Notes: generated from the letters alone by a model not told the origin. 64,000 bases of DNA from Poronia punctata (GCA_022579005.1 MU401500.1:104253-168252), one strand, 5' to 3'; shown: positions 35,575 to 49,106, numbered from the stretch's first letter. Translations and numbers: made by a program.

Positions 35575-35593
35575 GCCGGGTTGCATCTTTTCT
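35575..35593 (+). repeat. Left copy of a 19-bp direct repeat (probable target-site duplication)
   Basis: The 19 bases beginning GCCGGGTTGCATC recur exactly at 43634-43652, and the two copies bracket the AT-rich block. They are of normal composition and identical, as expected for a duplicated target site outside the mutated element. Confidence 0.8.
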
Positions 35594-38500
35594 TGCGTAC
35601 TGTAGTTTATTAAGTTATAGTTGTCTTCCTAGCTTAATTTATAACTAAGTACTTTAATATATAACTACTTTTATAGGCTAAGACTAACTTGCTTAAAAGC
35701 TAGGTAAAAATTAAACTTATACTTATAAGCAATAGTTACTTAAAAGGTTAAGAGGTCTTTTTTAGTGCTTATTATTAGCAAGATTATAAAGACCTAAAAA
35801 GGTTTTTTTATAGTATATAATATTTTTTTTTTTTTTTAGTTTTTTTTTCTTATACTTTAGCTAGGCTATAGCCCTTTTTTTTTGCTTTGCTTTATTTTTT
35901 TATTTTTTTTACTTTAAGCTTTTATATTTTATTTTATTTTTGTTTACTATTTTTTTTACTATTATGTTTTTATTGTTTATGTTTTTTTTATTGCTTTTTT
36001 TATTATTTTTGCTATATAATTATTTTATACTTTTTATTTTGCTTTTGTTGTTAACTTTATAGTTTTTAACCTTTATACTTTAGTTTTTTATAAATTTATA
36101 CTTTTAAAGATTTAAACTTTATTTTGCACATTTTTTTTAAAACCTAATTTTTTTATAGCATCTTTACTTATTACGCTATAAAAAGGTTTTATTAAGTTTT
36201 TATTTTTATAATTGCTTTTAAAAGCGTTTAGTATACGTTTATATTATATAAAAAAAAAGTATTTATTAAATACTAAATTATATAGCTTATTTTTAGTTGC
36301 TTTTTTGCTTACTTATTTTATAATAGCTATAGTTATAATTTATTTTTTTAGCTTAAAAGCTGCTTTATTAATTAGCTAGTTTATTTAAAGTATATATAAA
36401 TAAAAAATACTTTTTAAGTTTATTATAAAAACTATATAGTAGCAAAAAAATAAAGTATTAATTAAATTTTTTTTTAAATAAAGGCTTTATTAAATATTTT
36501 TTATTACTTAGTTTAAGTTTTTATTTTTTATATTTTTAAAAACTAAGTATAATTTTTTATATTTTATAATATTAACATTTAACTATTATATGTTTATTAA
36601 ATTTATATATACTTACGCTTTTTATTTATTTAAGTTTAAATTAAAGTTTTTTTTTAATATTTAAAATTTTTAGCTAGTTATTTTATAGTTTTTATTATAT
36701 TATTTTAAAAGCTTTTTTAATTAAGTATTATTTAATATTATTAAAATTTATTATATAAAATGCTTTTATTTTTTTACTTTTTATTACTAGCAAAGTTTTT
36801 AGTAGTATTATTAAAGTTTTTTTTTATAATAATTTTTTTTATAGTAGTTTTAATATTTTTTATACTATATTAATTTTTAGTTAAAGTAAGTTTTTATATT
36901 TATAAAAATAACTTTTTATATATTAACGTTTTATTTTAAATAAGCGCTTATATTATTTATTATTACTTACTTTATTATTTTAAAGCTTTATTATATATTT
37001 TTAAGTTATTTTTATTTTTTAGTATTTGCTTAAAGTATTTAGTTTAATATTAAGTATTTATACTTTTTTGTTTTTTTTTTTGCTTTTTTTTTTTAAAGTT
37101 ATTATAACTACTTTTTTACTTTTATTTACTATTTACTAATTATTGCTGCTTTTTTTATTTGCTTTTTTATTAAAAGCTTATATATATATTATAGTTTAGT
37201 AGTATATTAAAGCTTTTTTGCTTTTTATTTTTAAGCTTTTTAAAATGTTTTCTAGTTTTTACTTTAGTTAGTATATATTTTATTTATTACTATTATTTTA
37301 TTTTTTATTATTACTTTTTTTAAAGTATTTTAAAAAAATATAATAATAAACTTTATACTTTAGTAGCTATAGTTTAGCTAAAAAAATAAAATAAATATGC
37401 TTTTTATAGTTTTTATATTATATAATATATTAAAATTATTTACTTATAATAATATATACTTTTATATTAGCTTATAAGTAGCTATGCTAAAAGCTTTATA
37501 ATTATTTTTAGCTACTTAAAGCTTAAATCTTTATTTTTTAGTACTTTTTTTATTTTTTTTATTTTTATTAGCTAGTAAAAGTATTGCTATACTTTTTTTA
37601 TTTTATTTTATATATATTATAATACTATATAGTTAATTTAAATATATTATAGTATTATATTTTTTTTATTTATTAAGCAGCATTGCTTTTTTTAGCTTAT
37701 TTAGTATAGCTACAAGCCTATTTTAATTTTATTATATAATATGTTTTATATTAAATTTGCTATTTTATATTTATAAAAGTGCTTTTTTGCTACTGTTTAT
37801 ACTTTGCTTAGTATTGTTGCAATATTTATTATAGCTACTATTATTTAGCATACTTTTATAATTTTTTAGCTATAATTTAGCTTTTTTTGCTTTTTAGCTA
37901 TTAAAAAGCTATACTACTTTTTATATTTAAAGTTTTTTATATTTTAAGCATTTTTTTAGCTTTTAATTTTTAGCTAGTAGCTATTTTTTTATTTTATACT
38001 TTTTATTAAAATATTACTTTATTAGTTTTATATTAAAACAGCTTTTTATATATTTAATATTTTTTTAATTATAATTTTTATAATATTTACTGCTTTTATA
38101 TTTGCTTATAGTATTAGCAAAGTTTTTATTATTTATAAGTGCTTATTTTATATATTTTTAATATACTTTATTTTTATTTTTTTTATTTATTTTTAACTTT
38201 TATACTTTTATATAGCTAAGCTTTGCTTAGTACTTATTTTTATTTTTAAATAGTACTATATTAAAGTTAATAGCATTTTTTATAGTATATATAGTTTTTT
38301 AAATTATATTTAATTATTTATATAGCTACTTATATAGCTTGTTTATATTTTTTATATTTAAACTAGTAGCTTTAAAAGTTTAGTTTTTTATTTAACTTAT
38401 TATACTTATAAGTTAATAATTTTATTTTTTATAGCGTTTATGCTTTTAATAAGTTAATTAGTACTTTTTTTACTAACTTTGCTTAAAGTAAATTAAGTTA

Positions 38501-41500
38501 AACTTAAGCTTTAGCTACTATTTTTAAAGCAATAGCTTTAATTATTATTTTTAAGTTTTAATATTTTAAACTTTTTGTTTTTTTATAACGTACGCTTATA
38601 TATTTAAAATTTATAACTTACTTTTTAACTTATTATTTTATACTAATTTATAATATTTTTTTTAATTATTTTTTTATTGCTAATAAAGTTTTTAAAAACT
38701 ATATTTTATACTTTAAAAGCAATATAATAAATATATTTGCTACTAAGATTTTTTTTATTATTAATAAATAATATTTTAACTATTTAGCTATTATGCTTAT
38801 AAACGCTTAAAGTATATTTATTTAGTATTGTTTAACTTAAGTCTTTATATTTATTTTAACTAAAATTTTTAAATATATATAAAAGTTATTAAAAGCAACT
38901 TTTTATATTAGCTTATTATTTAGCTTTATTATTTTTTTTATAACTTTTAGCAAAAATATTTTATTTTAGTTTATTTTTATAGCGCTTATAGCATAGTATA
39001 TATTTAAAATTAATAATAGCTTATTTGCTTTTTTTTATAACTTTACTAAAATTTAAATATTGTTTATATATATAATATGTTTTATTTTATTTTTTTTAAT
39101 TTTTACTTTTATAACTTTTTTACTTTTTTTAATTAAGTATATAAAGCTTTTAATTGCTATAATAAATAGTAAGCAGCTTAAAAAGTTTTTTTACTTAACT
39201 TTTAACTTTACTTATATTATTTTTTTTAAGTATTTATTAATAAATAGCTTAATAATTGCATTTTTATATAGTAAGCATATTTATTTAATAAATTTTATTA
39301 AAAGGCTTAGCTTTTTTAATACTTTTTATAAGTAATTATAGTTTATTTTATTATATGCTTTTTTTTAGTTTATAAATATTATGCTTAGCTACTTTTTAGT
39401 ATGCTTATATTTATTTATTAGTAGCTAAGTAAGTTTTATATTATTATTTATTATTTATTTAAGTAAAAATGCTAACTATTTTACTTTTAAAACTATTAAT
39501 AGTACTTTTACTAGCTTTTGTATTAAAATTAAAGTTAAAATCTTATAGTTTACGTTTATTAAAGTAAAAACCTTATAGTTTTTAATTTTTACTTAGCTAC
39601 TTTTTTTAAAAAAAGAAAATTATTAAAATACTTTTTATTTAGTTTTTAAATATTTTATTTATTTTAAGTATTTTATTATATAGCGCTATAAGCGTTTTAA
39701 AAAATTAGTAGTACTTATACTTACTTTTTTTTTTTTTTTAAAGCAGTACTTTATAAAGCTTAGTAAAAAGTTTATTAAGCTTTAGTAATTTTTTTGCTAT
39801 AATTTTTTAAATTACTAACTTAACTTTTTTTTAACTAATTACTTATATAACTTTTTAGCTTGCTTTTATATTTATTTTTTTATTTATTATATTTAATACT
39901 TTTTTTTTTGCTTAAATATTAAAAGCTTATTTTTTAAATAAGTTTAAGTAATAATAGTAAGCAACTTTTATAATACTTTTTACTATTATTTGCTTTTTAT
40001 TTTTTAAGTTAATTTTTAGCGCTTTAATTTTTATGTTTATTTTTACTTTATTTTTAGCATAAAACTACTTTATTAGGCTTTTTTTTAGATTTTATGCTTT
40101 ACTATAATATTTACTATATATTTTCTAATTTTTATTTGTTTTAGCATATTTTTTTTTAGTTTAATTGCAAAAAAACTTTTTTAATTATTTTATTTGCTTT
40201 TTTAATTTTGTTTTTTTTTAAAGTACACTATTTAGTTTTTAGTAGCCTTGCTTTTTAAGTCCTTTTATAGTAATTATTTATAGCTAACTTTATTATTATT
40301 TTTTTTATATTATTTTTATATACTATTTACTTTTTATTTAAGCACTTTAAATTATATTTTTTAAGCATAAGCTTTATTATATTTTTTAGTTAAGTTAACT
40401 TATTTTATACTTTATTTTTTAGCGCCTTTTTCTTTAGCAAGTTAGCTTTTAAATAAAACCTTTTTCTTTTTTTTTTTTAAGTTAGCATATAAACTTGCTA
40501 CTATAGCTTTATAATTTATTAAAATTTTAAGTACTACTATATTTTATTTAGTACTTTTAAGTTTTTAATTTGCTTATATATATATTATATTAATTTTAAA
40601 TATTTTTTAAAAATATTTTTTAAAAATATTTTTTATTATTTAATTTTTTAAAGCTACATACTTTTAAAGTTAAAAAGCTTTTTTTTTATTTATTTATTAT
40701 TTTTTAGCTATAGTTTGCTATGTTTGCTATAAGTTATATTATTACTAATATTTAGTTAAAAGCTTTTTTTAGCTACTTTTTTTATTTTTACTTATTGTTG
40801 CTATATTTTAGTTCGCTTTAATAATATTATATAAGCTTTTTAGCAAATAGTATTATAAGTAAAATATAGCTTTTTTTATTTACTAAAGCTTTTTTAATAC
40901 TTAAGCTAATATATATACTAATGCTACTATAAAGTATTTATTATTATATTATAAGCTATATACTAATATTTTTTTAAAGTTATTTATATATATATTTTTT
41001 TTTAAAGTTTAATTACTTAATTATTATATTATTAATTACTATAGCTACTTTGCTTTTAAAAGTTATTTTATTTACTACTATATTTATTAATAAAAAACTT
41101 ACTATTATTTTTTTTACTTTTTTTTTTATTAAAAATGCTTTTTATATTATTATAAAGTTTAATTTTTTTATTTTAATTATATAATATAAATTACTAAAAT
41201 AAGCTATATTTTAAATAAATTATATATTTAAAAATGTAAACTTTAAAGTTTTTTTATTTATATAATAAGTTTATTTTTAAGTATATATAAATATTTAAAG
41301 TTAACTTTTAAAAGCTTAATTTAAAAATAAGCCTTTATTTAGTACTTTATATTATTATATGCTTAATATTTTTATATAAAGCTAATAGCTTTAACTTTAA
41401 TTTTTGCTATTTTTCTTTTTTTATAATTATTAATAAAGTATTTTTATAGTAAAAAAAAGGTTTAAGTAAGTTAAGTACATTTTAAAAAATAATAACTATT

Positions 41501-43633
41501 TTTTTAATACTTATTAAAGCATAGTAGCTTTACTTATATTTTTTTATTTTTTATTTTAAAAGCTTTAATTATTTTTTTTATTAGCTTATAAACTTTATAA
41601 TTTATTAACTTTTTATTTTACTTTAAATATATTAAAAAGCTTATTTTAAAAATAATATATATTTTTTTTTTACTTATATTAAATAATAAAATTATAAAAA
41701 AAAATTTAGCTTTAAGTAGTATTATTTTTTTATTAATATAAGCTTATTTAACTTTTAAGTTTTTAATTTATATAATAAAAACGTTAAACTTTTTTCAAGT
41801 TTAATAAGTTATATTTAATAGTCTTATTTTATATTGCTTTACTACTGCTGCTTAAATATGCTTTATTAAAATTGCTTATATTTTTACTTTTTTTTTTTTT
41901 TACTTTTTAGCTTTTAATAAGTTTACCTTAGCTAGCTTAGTATTTATTACTAATACTATTTTTTTTAAGTTTTTTTTTAAAAGCTTAATATATATTTATA
42001 TACTATTTAAAATAAAGCTTTTAATATTATTAACTATAGTATTTAGCTTTAGCTTTTTTAGCGTTTTAAACTAAAACTTTTTTTTATTTTAGTTTACTAT
42101 TATAATTAAAGTGCATTTTTTTTTAATTAGTTTAGGCCTTTAAATAGTATTAAGTTAATATTATTTTTTTTTACTTTTTTTATACTTTATTTTTGTTTGC
42201 TGCTAGTCTTTTTTTAATTATTATAATAACTATGCTTTTTATAAATACTTTAAGTAGCTTTTTATATTTAAAAGTTTTTATAATACTGCTTACTAATTAT
42301 ATTTAGTTATTAATAAAGTTAAGTTTTTTAATAATTATTAATAAGTTTTTTTTTTAATATAATTTATAATATTTTTATTATACTGCTTTATAATAAGTGT
42401 TTTTTTTAAAAAGCTTTTTTTTTTTTTTTTTTACTAAACTATAAGTTTTTTTTTTTAGCTTTTAAGTTTACTATTGCTTTATTTAAAGTTATACTACTTT
42501 TTATATTAATAATAGCGCTAAAGTTTATTATTTTAATAAAAAAGTTTTATAAAGTTTTAAAAGCTTTTTTTATAAAAAACGTTATAATTTTAATAAAAGC
42601 TATAAAAAAGCTACTTTTAGCAAAAATATTTATATTATACTTTATTTAATAAAAAAAAAAGTTATAATTAAAAATACCTACTTTTGTTTATTTTTTTAAC
42701 ATTTTTTTATTTTTTATTTTTAGTTTTTTATTTTAATGCTACTTTTTTAAGTTTATTAACTTTGCTACTAAATAAGCTAAAAAAACTATTTAAAAACTTT
42801 TTTTTTTTATTAAGCTTATAAAAAAAAATGTACTAAAAGTTAAGCTAACTTTACTTTTATAAGCTTTAGCTTTTTTTTTTTTTTTTTTTTTTTTAATTTG
42901 CTTTTTTTTTATTTAATACTTTTTTTTATAAGCTTTTTAAAAGTTTAAATATAGCATTTAAGCAGTTTTTTATATTTTAATTATATACTTTATATATTAA
43001 CTTATTATTTTATAATAAAGTTTTATTTAAGTTTTTATTTTATATATTTTTACTTAAGCTAAAGCATTTATATAAACTAAGTAAGTTTTTAAGCATATTA
43101 TTTTTTAGCATTTTTTAATTATATTTAATATTAAAAAATACTTTAAAATAGTTATTTTAATAGTTTTTTTATATTTATAAATTTAATTTTTTAAAATTTA
43201 TATTTTAAATAAAAAAAGTTAAATTTTTAGCTAGTTTTTAAATTAAAAAAGTAACTTAAGTAGTTAGTATTAGCAAGTGCTAGCAATAAAGCTTAAAGCT
43301 ATTAGCTTTTAGTTTTACTATAACTTTATTATTAAAATAATTAAAAATATAATTATTTAATTTACTAGTTTTAATAAATACTAAGTACTTAATAAAATAG
43401 TAATATTAACGCTTATATAACTTTATGCTTATAAAAAGCTAAAAGCACTATATATAGTTAGCTTTACTATATTATATTAGCATAATACGTTTTAATAAGC
43501 AAAAAAAAAGTTGCTAGCTGCTAAGCGCAAAACTTATAAAGCAAATATGCAAAAGTATTACCTTTAGCGTTTTAAAAGTAATACTGCAGCATTTAAAATA
43601 AAAAGCAATTATCTCTTTAAGCACCTCTCCTAG
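35594..43633. mobile_element. 8.04-kb RIP-degraded insertion, probably a LINE-type retrotransposon
   Basis: The block is extremely AT-rich, with stops in every frame and nearly all remaining C in RCT or GCA contexts. It is flanked by a perfect 19-bp direct repeat. Inspection of the two ends shows no inverted repeats and no long terminal repeats. A TSD this long is typical of target-primed (LINE, Tad1-like) insertion, and 8 kb fits a full-length fungal LINE. No poly(A) tail or reverse-transcriptase motif can be read, so the class is inference. The first 200 and last 60 bases are less degraded. The plus strand is markedly T-rich up to about 43.2 kb and more balanced afterwards, so nesting or a change of coding strand is possible. 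Confidence 0.7.
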
Positions 43634-43652
43634 GCCGGGTTGCATCTTTTCT
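43634..43652 (+). repeat. Right copy of the 19-bp direct repeat
   Basis: This copy is identical to 35575-35593. Normal-composition DNA resumes immediately to its right, which marks the insertion boundary. Confidence 0.8.
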
Positions 43653-46600
43653 GTCGGGGACTCGGTCAAGATTATCTCTCTCGTGGACGACGGACAGGTA
43701 TATAGATACAAGTAGATAGACTGTCCATTTCTGATGGGTATTATCCCGCCGCTAATTAATCAATCCTTTGAGGCTGGGAATGGAGGATGACATGACGCTC
43801 ATCATGAAAGGTCTCGCCTAAAGACCGTTGACGCTAAAATCCCCCCCCCCACGTTATCAGAGTGCTGACAGGCGTTGCGGCGGTTGCGGGTACGAGTACA
43901 AGGCAAAGGAATGGAATAAAAATAATTGAATTTATTATTCTAGAATATATTATATTATTTTTTCTGATTCTTGTCGTAATGTACTTGTATACTTGAAGTC
44001 TTGTGTATGTCCCTGGTCAAGTTCCTAAAAGGTTAATAAATAAAGCATAACGGTAATCACCGATTTAACCGGCCGGCCCGGCCTTATTAATAATATGAGG
44101 GTAGGTAGTTAAACTTTGATGGAATAAAATAACTGGTCTACTTGTACGCCCAATTTGAGAACTCGGTAATTGTTGTTCATCTGTTGGCCGGCCCATTGAG
44201 CTTCGCTACTTTCCCTGACGGGATCGAGTAGTCTAGCTATGTAATTTTTCAAAGGACATTATATCTATATCTAGAAAATAACATGCAGTGGAATGAAGCA
44301 AGTCATACACGTAACGTACTTGGAGGAGGTTGTTTTTCGAGCCTGCCTCTTATCACGTCGTGTAAGTAGGTACCTACATAGAGACGTACTCGTACACGTG
44401 GGAGATGGAGACAGATGGACAGCTGAACCAACTCCATCCATGTTCTTCCTTCTCCCCCACAACCTAATTTAGAGCTGAGATGGAGCTGAACTATCTGTCA
44501 TCAGTGGGGGTAAGGTTAGGTTAGGTTAGATAGATGGGGAGAAGGAATCCGCCTAACCTACTTTTCAGCTGCACCCTCTAGGTTAACTAAATTCTGAAAC
44601 CGGTGCAATAAAAAGTAATCGGTAATGCTGCAATACACCGAGAAACCTAGTCTAGACCTAAATCCTCTTCTTATATAATGCCGTGACTGGAGTAGGTTGA
44701 AGTTATGTAGAAAAAAGGTAGGGTACTTTTGATAGGTAGGTAAGAAACAAAACACCATCCATCGTTTCGATCTAATTGTGGTTAGATTAGGTATGTATCT
44801 AGGAAGGGCGGGCCTGTCATCCTTCCTTCCCCGTACGAGTAGGCTAGAATAAAATAAAATGAATTGACGGGAAGATCAATTAATGCATACGTACATGTAC
44901 GTACGAGTAGAAAGGGAAAGGAAAAAGCTCGTCATTCCCCCCCGGGTCGGTCCCCTGTTATTCGCTTAGATAGATACCCCTGCCTTTTTCTAGAAGGTTT
45001 TCTTCTTCTTCTTCTTCTTCTTCTTCTTCTTCCTTGTAATGGCGGGTGATGAATATGACAAGGTCTTGATAGGTACAAGTAGAAAAAAAGGAGCCGGATA
45101 TGCCAAGCCGCGGGTTTGTCAAAGTCAAAACAATAGCGTTAGAGAGACGGAGATGACAAATAAAAATCCTGCCGGTAGACGAATTGAATTTTTTTTAAAA
45201 AGGTACAAAGGGGGGAAAAAGCAAAATAATAAAACATTTTTCGGCTTCTTTTCCCAGGTTAGGTAGGTAGGTAGGTAAGTAGGTAGGTAGTTTAGAAATG
45301 AATAATTTATTTCAATAATTCTTCTTACTGAGCACGTCAGTTTCTTGAAACTCACCATTACTTGCATGGAACAAGACGCGAGAGATCTGTAATGTTGAAT
45401 ATACAACATACTCGTAGGTTAGCAGGAACATGGAGGACCCTTAAGGCGATTTACATAATTATGTGTAATTACACGTAGAGAGATAGAATGTGACACTGAC
45501 ACGTTTCCACGTGGTTCATGTTAAATACCTACAAGGTACGAGATCCTGATAAAGGACAAGGGTGCCCGACACACGGCAATGCAACCCCGGACAGTGGAAA
45601 GGATGCCGAACTTCTTATTTTACAAAAGTACCTACCTAAGGTTAGGTATACATGGGACGTACAACATTCATGTAACGTATGCATCGGTCGCATGGTGATC
45701 GTCGATGTGTTTTGCATTGCAAAAGTACTGTGACTACTTACATAACCCTAGATATCGTGAAGTCTTCTATTTGGTATACCTAGAACATTATCTAGTGTCT
45801 ATTTTGAGACTGGGCGGGCAAGGCCCCCGTCGGGGGAGCATGATGTATTTATACTAACCTAGCTAGCGGACATTTCCGAATCATTATTATATGGATACAG
45901 ATCCTATCAGTATACGAGTATGGATGTACAAGTAATACCTAAGAGAAACAAAGACAAATATCTAGAAAATATTCATTATTTTTTATTCTTTTCATTTTAT
46001 CTATTACCCCTGCATAGGGTAGATCAATGTAATCCTTCTTTCACCTTTTCTTGGCTTGTGCTAGGCAAAAAGACCCTTTCATACCTATGGCAGAGTACAT
46101 ATACCTACCTATCCTTCTTACCTACTAGGTTAGATACTAGTAGACTGGGGGTACCGACGACCCAGATGAGGGAGTTAGTTGGCACCTCGCCAGTTGATAA
46201 TTGATAAAACTCGTAGCCTCGGGCATTAGGTAGTAACCTAGGTATGTAGTTCGGGCTTGACGCGTGCCTCACGAATTCCAAGAACGATATACTGCTTGCT
46301 AGCTAGCCGGCCGCTCAAAAGAAAAAAGAAAAAAAGAGATTCATCTACCGCGGTAGTTCTATCTACGTACCTACATCTAACCTAGGAATTCCGAAACAAG
46401 TATCAAAAGAAGCTTGTGATGCCGAGAAATGGGAAGGAGGGGGGGGGGGGGGGAGGGGGTAGTATTTTCAGCCTAGATAGGTAGACAGACTAACACCATA
46501 AACAGTAATCGGCTAGTAATTCACCAACAACCAATCGCATCATTGCGACTTTTATGCCGCTATATTCGTCACATTTTCTCTTTTTATATTTTTATATTTT

Positions 46601-49106
46601 TATCTCGGCGCATATGTACTCTTTTTATATACGGAATAGGTAAAAGGTAGGTGTTTTATATATCTTGTGTGACAGCCTTCCTTTCATCCTGCTGACATCC
46701 GCACAACTATGACAGACTAACCTAAATCCCCGCAACGCCGGCTCGTTCCTTTTGATCCTGCTCTTGCTCCTTCTTCTTAAGCAACACCACGTGGGACTTG
46801 TTATCCCGGTATAACACGTGCACGTAAAGTAGTAAGTAGTAAGCGGTGATGTCGTTGGCAGTCACACTTCCTTCGACTTTGACAATAACAGGGGGTATTT
46901 TTTTCGGCGTTACGTGATTCATTCCATGTACCGGTATGAGTTGGGAAGGATGAATGAATGGTTGAATAGCTGGTCTAGCAAACCTGTACGTGTATAAGGT
47001 AGTTTAGCTATCGTACTCGACATTGTGGCGTTATGGCGAAATCGCCGCCCGTCGAGGATAATTTAACCTATCTGGGTAGCCAATTCGCGTTCCATTTCCC
47101 ATTCCGATTCGGCGGGGAAAGGAAAAGACTATGGGTAATTAACTACTACCTAGCTCGGCCGTTCCCGCAGCCCTTTTTGCTCTGATTTGGGACCTCGGAA
47201 TATCTTCGCTTTTAGTTTCGCGTTTGTGGCTGAGAATAGGTAGGTAGGTAGGCCGATGTGTGGTTGGTTGGCTTGGGGCGGACACTGTAAGACTGTAACT
47301 CGGGTACGGATATCGTAACATCAATTCCAAGTTGCTTTGGTAGGCCTTTTTCGAAACCGTAGACCTCTGCGGCTTCTACGAGTACGCAATACCTAGTTGG
47401 AGGGACTTTATTACCTAACCTAACCTAGAGGGTTCCTTAAAGAGACGCTTGACACTGTATAGTTATACTGCATGGTTAGGCGGTGCTTTACCTACTCCCA
47501 AGCTTGTAATAGACCGGACAACCTCGATGTAGTCATTTTGAGTGTAAGTTCGGATCACCTACGGACTTGATGACCCGGTACTCGGGAGATAAAAACATGA
47601 AAACAGGCACGATATAAAAACCTCGTGGGGTGGGCAGTCTGTTCATTGTATCTTGACTTGGGCCACTGCCGCCCCCCAACTCCGTCGTAAGTCAGTGTGT
47701 GGCTTAGGTATTTGCCCTATTGTATTCAGTCATCACAGGATACTGTTATTAGCCCGCTTGTCTTTCTATTTGCGATTTTATATGATACAGCTCATGCCAT
47801 GATGGATAGGGATAGGGGGGAAGGAATACCGTATAGGCCATCTTTTTCTTTCGGCCCTGATACGCTGATGAATGAACGAGCTCTCCTCTAAGCAACTATT
47901 TATGATTCCTGACGATGAAGAAAGAAGGATAAGATAGAGAATATGCTGGGAGAGTAATCAACTGTGGCCATGTCCCTAGAATACGTGAATGGGTATACGC
48001 GTTTCTCCGGTGGCCCCTTAATGAAAACCTGAGAATAAGGTAAAACCTGAGAATAAAGTATCCTACTTGACCACTCAATCCATATGTCCAAATCATACCA
48101 TCTATTCATTCCCCGCAAGGGTCTGTAACTTCGGTGATCGAGGGTTCGTGAGAGTGTATCGCTTCCACTGTTTGGGTTAAAAAACAAGTACAGCTCCCCC
48201 TATCTTACTAAAAGCCTTAAGATCCCAAATCCGACATGATTTCCACGATACGTACCTAGAAGAGGGGATATAACTAAAAATCGACCGCGAATTCGCAATA
48301 AATACCTACACGCACTTGATCAACAACTCCGATTGAACCCTTTTCATAACCCTCTAGTACTGGGCCGGGATAATTGAAAAGAGAAATGCCGGCATCACCG
48401 GCCTCGAGCTCGTTCCCGCCTGACCAGAGGGATAGACCGGGGGATGGTCATTGATCCGTCGGATTTGTTTGTTTGTTTGTTTGTTGGTAGGCTTCTGCTT
48501 CGTAGCTGGATAAGAATTGGGGCGTTTACGGGGTAGATGCTGTCGCTGAAATGGAATTCGGTCCACAGCAAAAGTTTTCCTAACTCGTCGGCGAGAGAGT
48601 AGATTTCAGAGGGGAGGTATGCGCCCGATGACCAGATACGAAACATGTTTTTGTCCAGAGATGACTGCTAGTTCGAAGAGTTCGCGGATTTTTTTTGGAA
48701 TGACCTGTAGTAACCGTAGTTGGACCAATAAAACCCCCCTTTCACTTCTGTCTCCCTTTGTCCAAGGTACTACCTGTCATCTCGGCATGTCTTCTTGATG
48801 CAGCGATTCGGTCGTATGTGTGCCGGGAACGGACCCGGGGTTCAGTTCCATGATACCCCTTCGTTTCTGTCGTGCCCTCATACTCCCTTGAGCTTGGGCT
48901 TTCCACGGGCAGATTCTGTATAATGAAATGAGGGAGGAGTCAATGTTTATGCAGACATCTATACAGATGAATAAGGACACAACGGTTATCTCTATATTAC
49001 AATGCGACCCCGTTTAAAACTCCAATTTGCGTCTCTCGAGAGACATGGCCAAATTCCGTACAGACACAAAACGTGTCAAATCTATGATGAAGAAAGAAAA
49101 TGTACC
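43653..49106. other. Gene-free stretch right of the RIP insertion
   Basis: About 5.4 kb with no supported gene. It contains a C run at 43841-43850, a (TTC)n tract at 45001-45032, TAGG tetranucleotide runs near 45256-45290, a G run at 46439-46453, a (GTTT)n tract near 48466-48485 and many copies of TACTCGTA between 43891 and 47384. The last few hundred bases should hold the 3' UTR of the IBtk-like gene. Confidence 0.55.
45001..45032. repeat. (TTC)n microsatellite
   Basis: About ten TTC units in non-coding DNA. Confidence 0.9.

Noticed and set aside
39060..39335. 91-codon hydrophobic open frame in the large AT-rich block
   Set aside because: It lies inside RIP-degraded DNA. Its residues (Phe, Leu, Ile, Lys, Tyr, Asn) simply mirror AT-rich codons. 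A chance frame is the better explanation.
35594..43633. Starship-type giant element
   Set aside because: 8 kb is small for a Starship, the target lacks the usual short TTAC-type site, and the 19-bp duplication fits target-primed insertion better.
46722..46922. 66-codon minus-strand frame with a true ATG
   Set aside because: No domain, no conserved pattern and no neighbouring signal; expected by chance in 5 kb of non-coding DNA.
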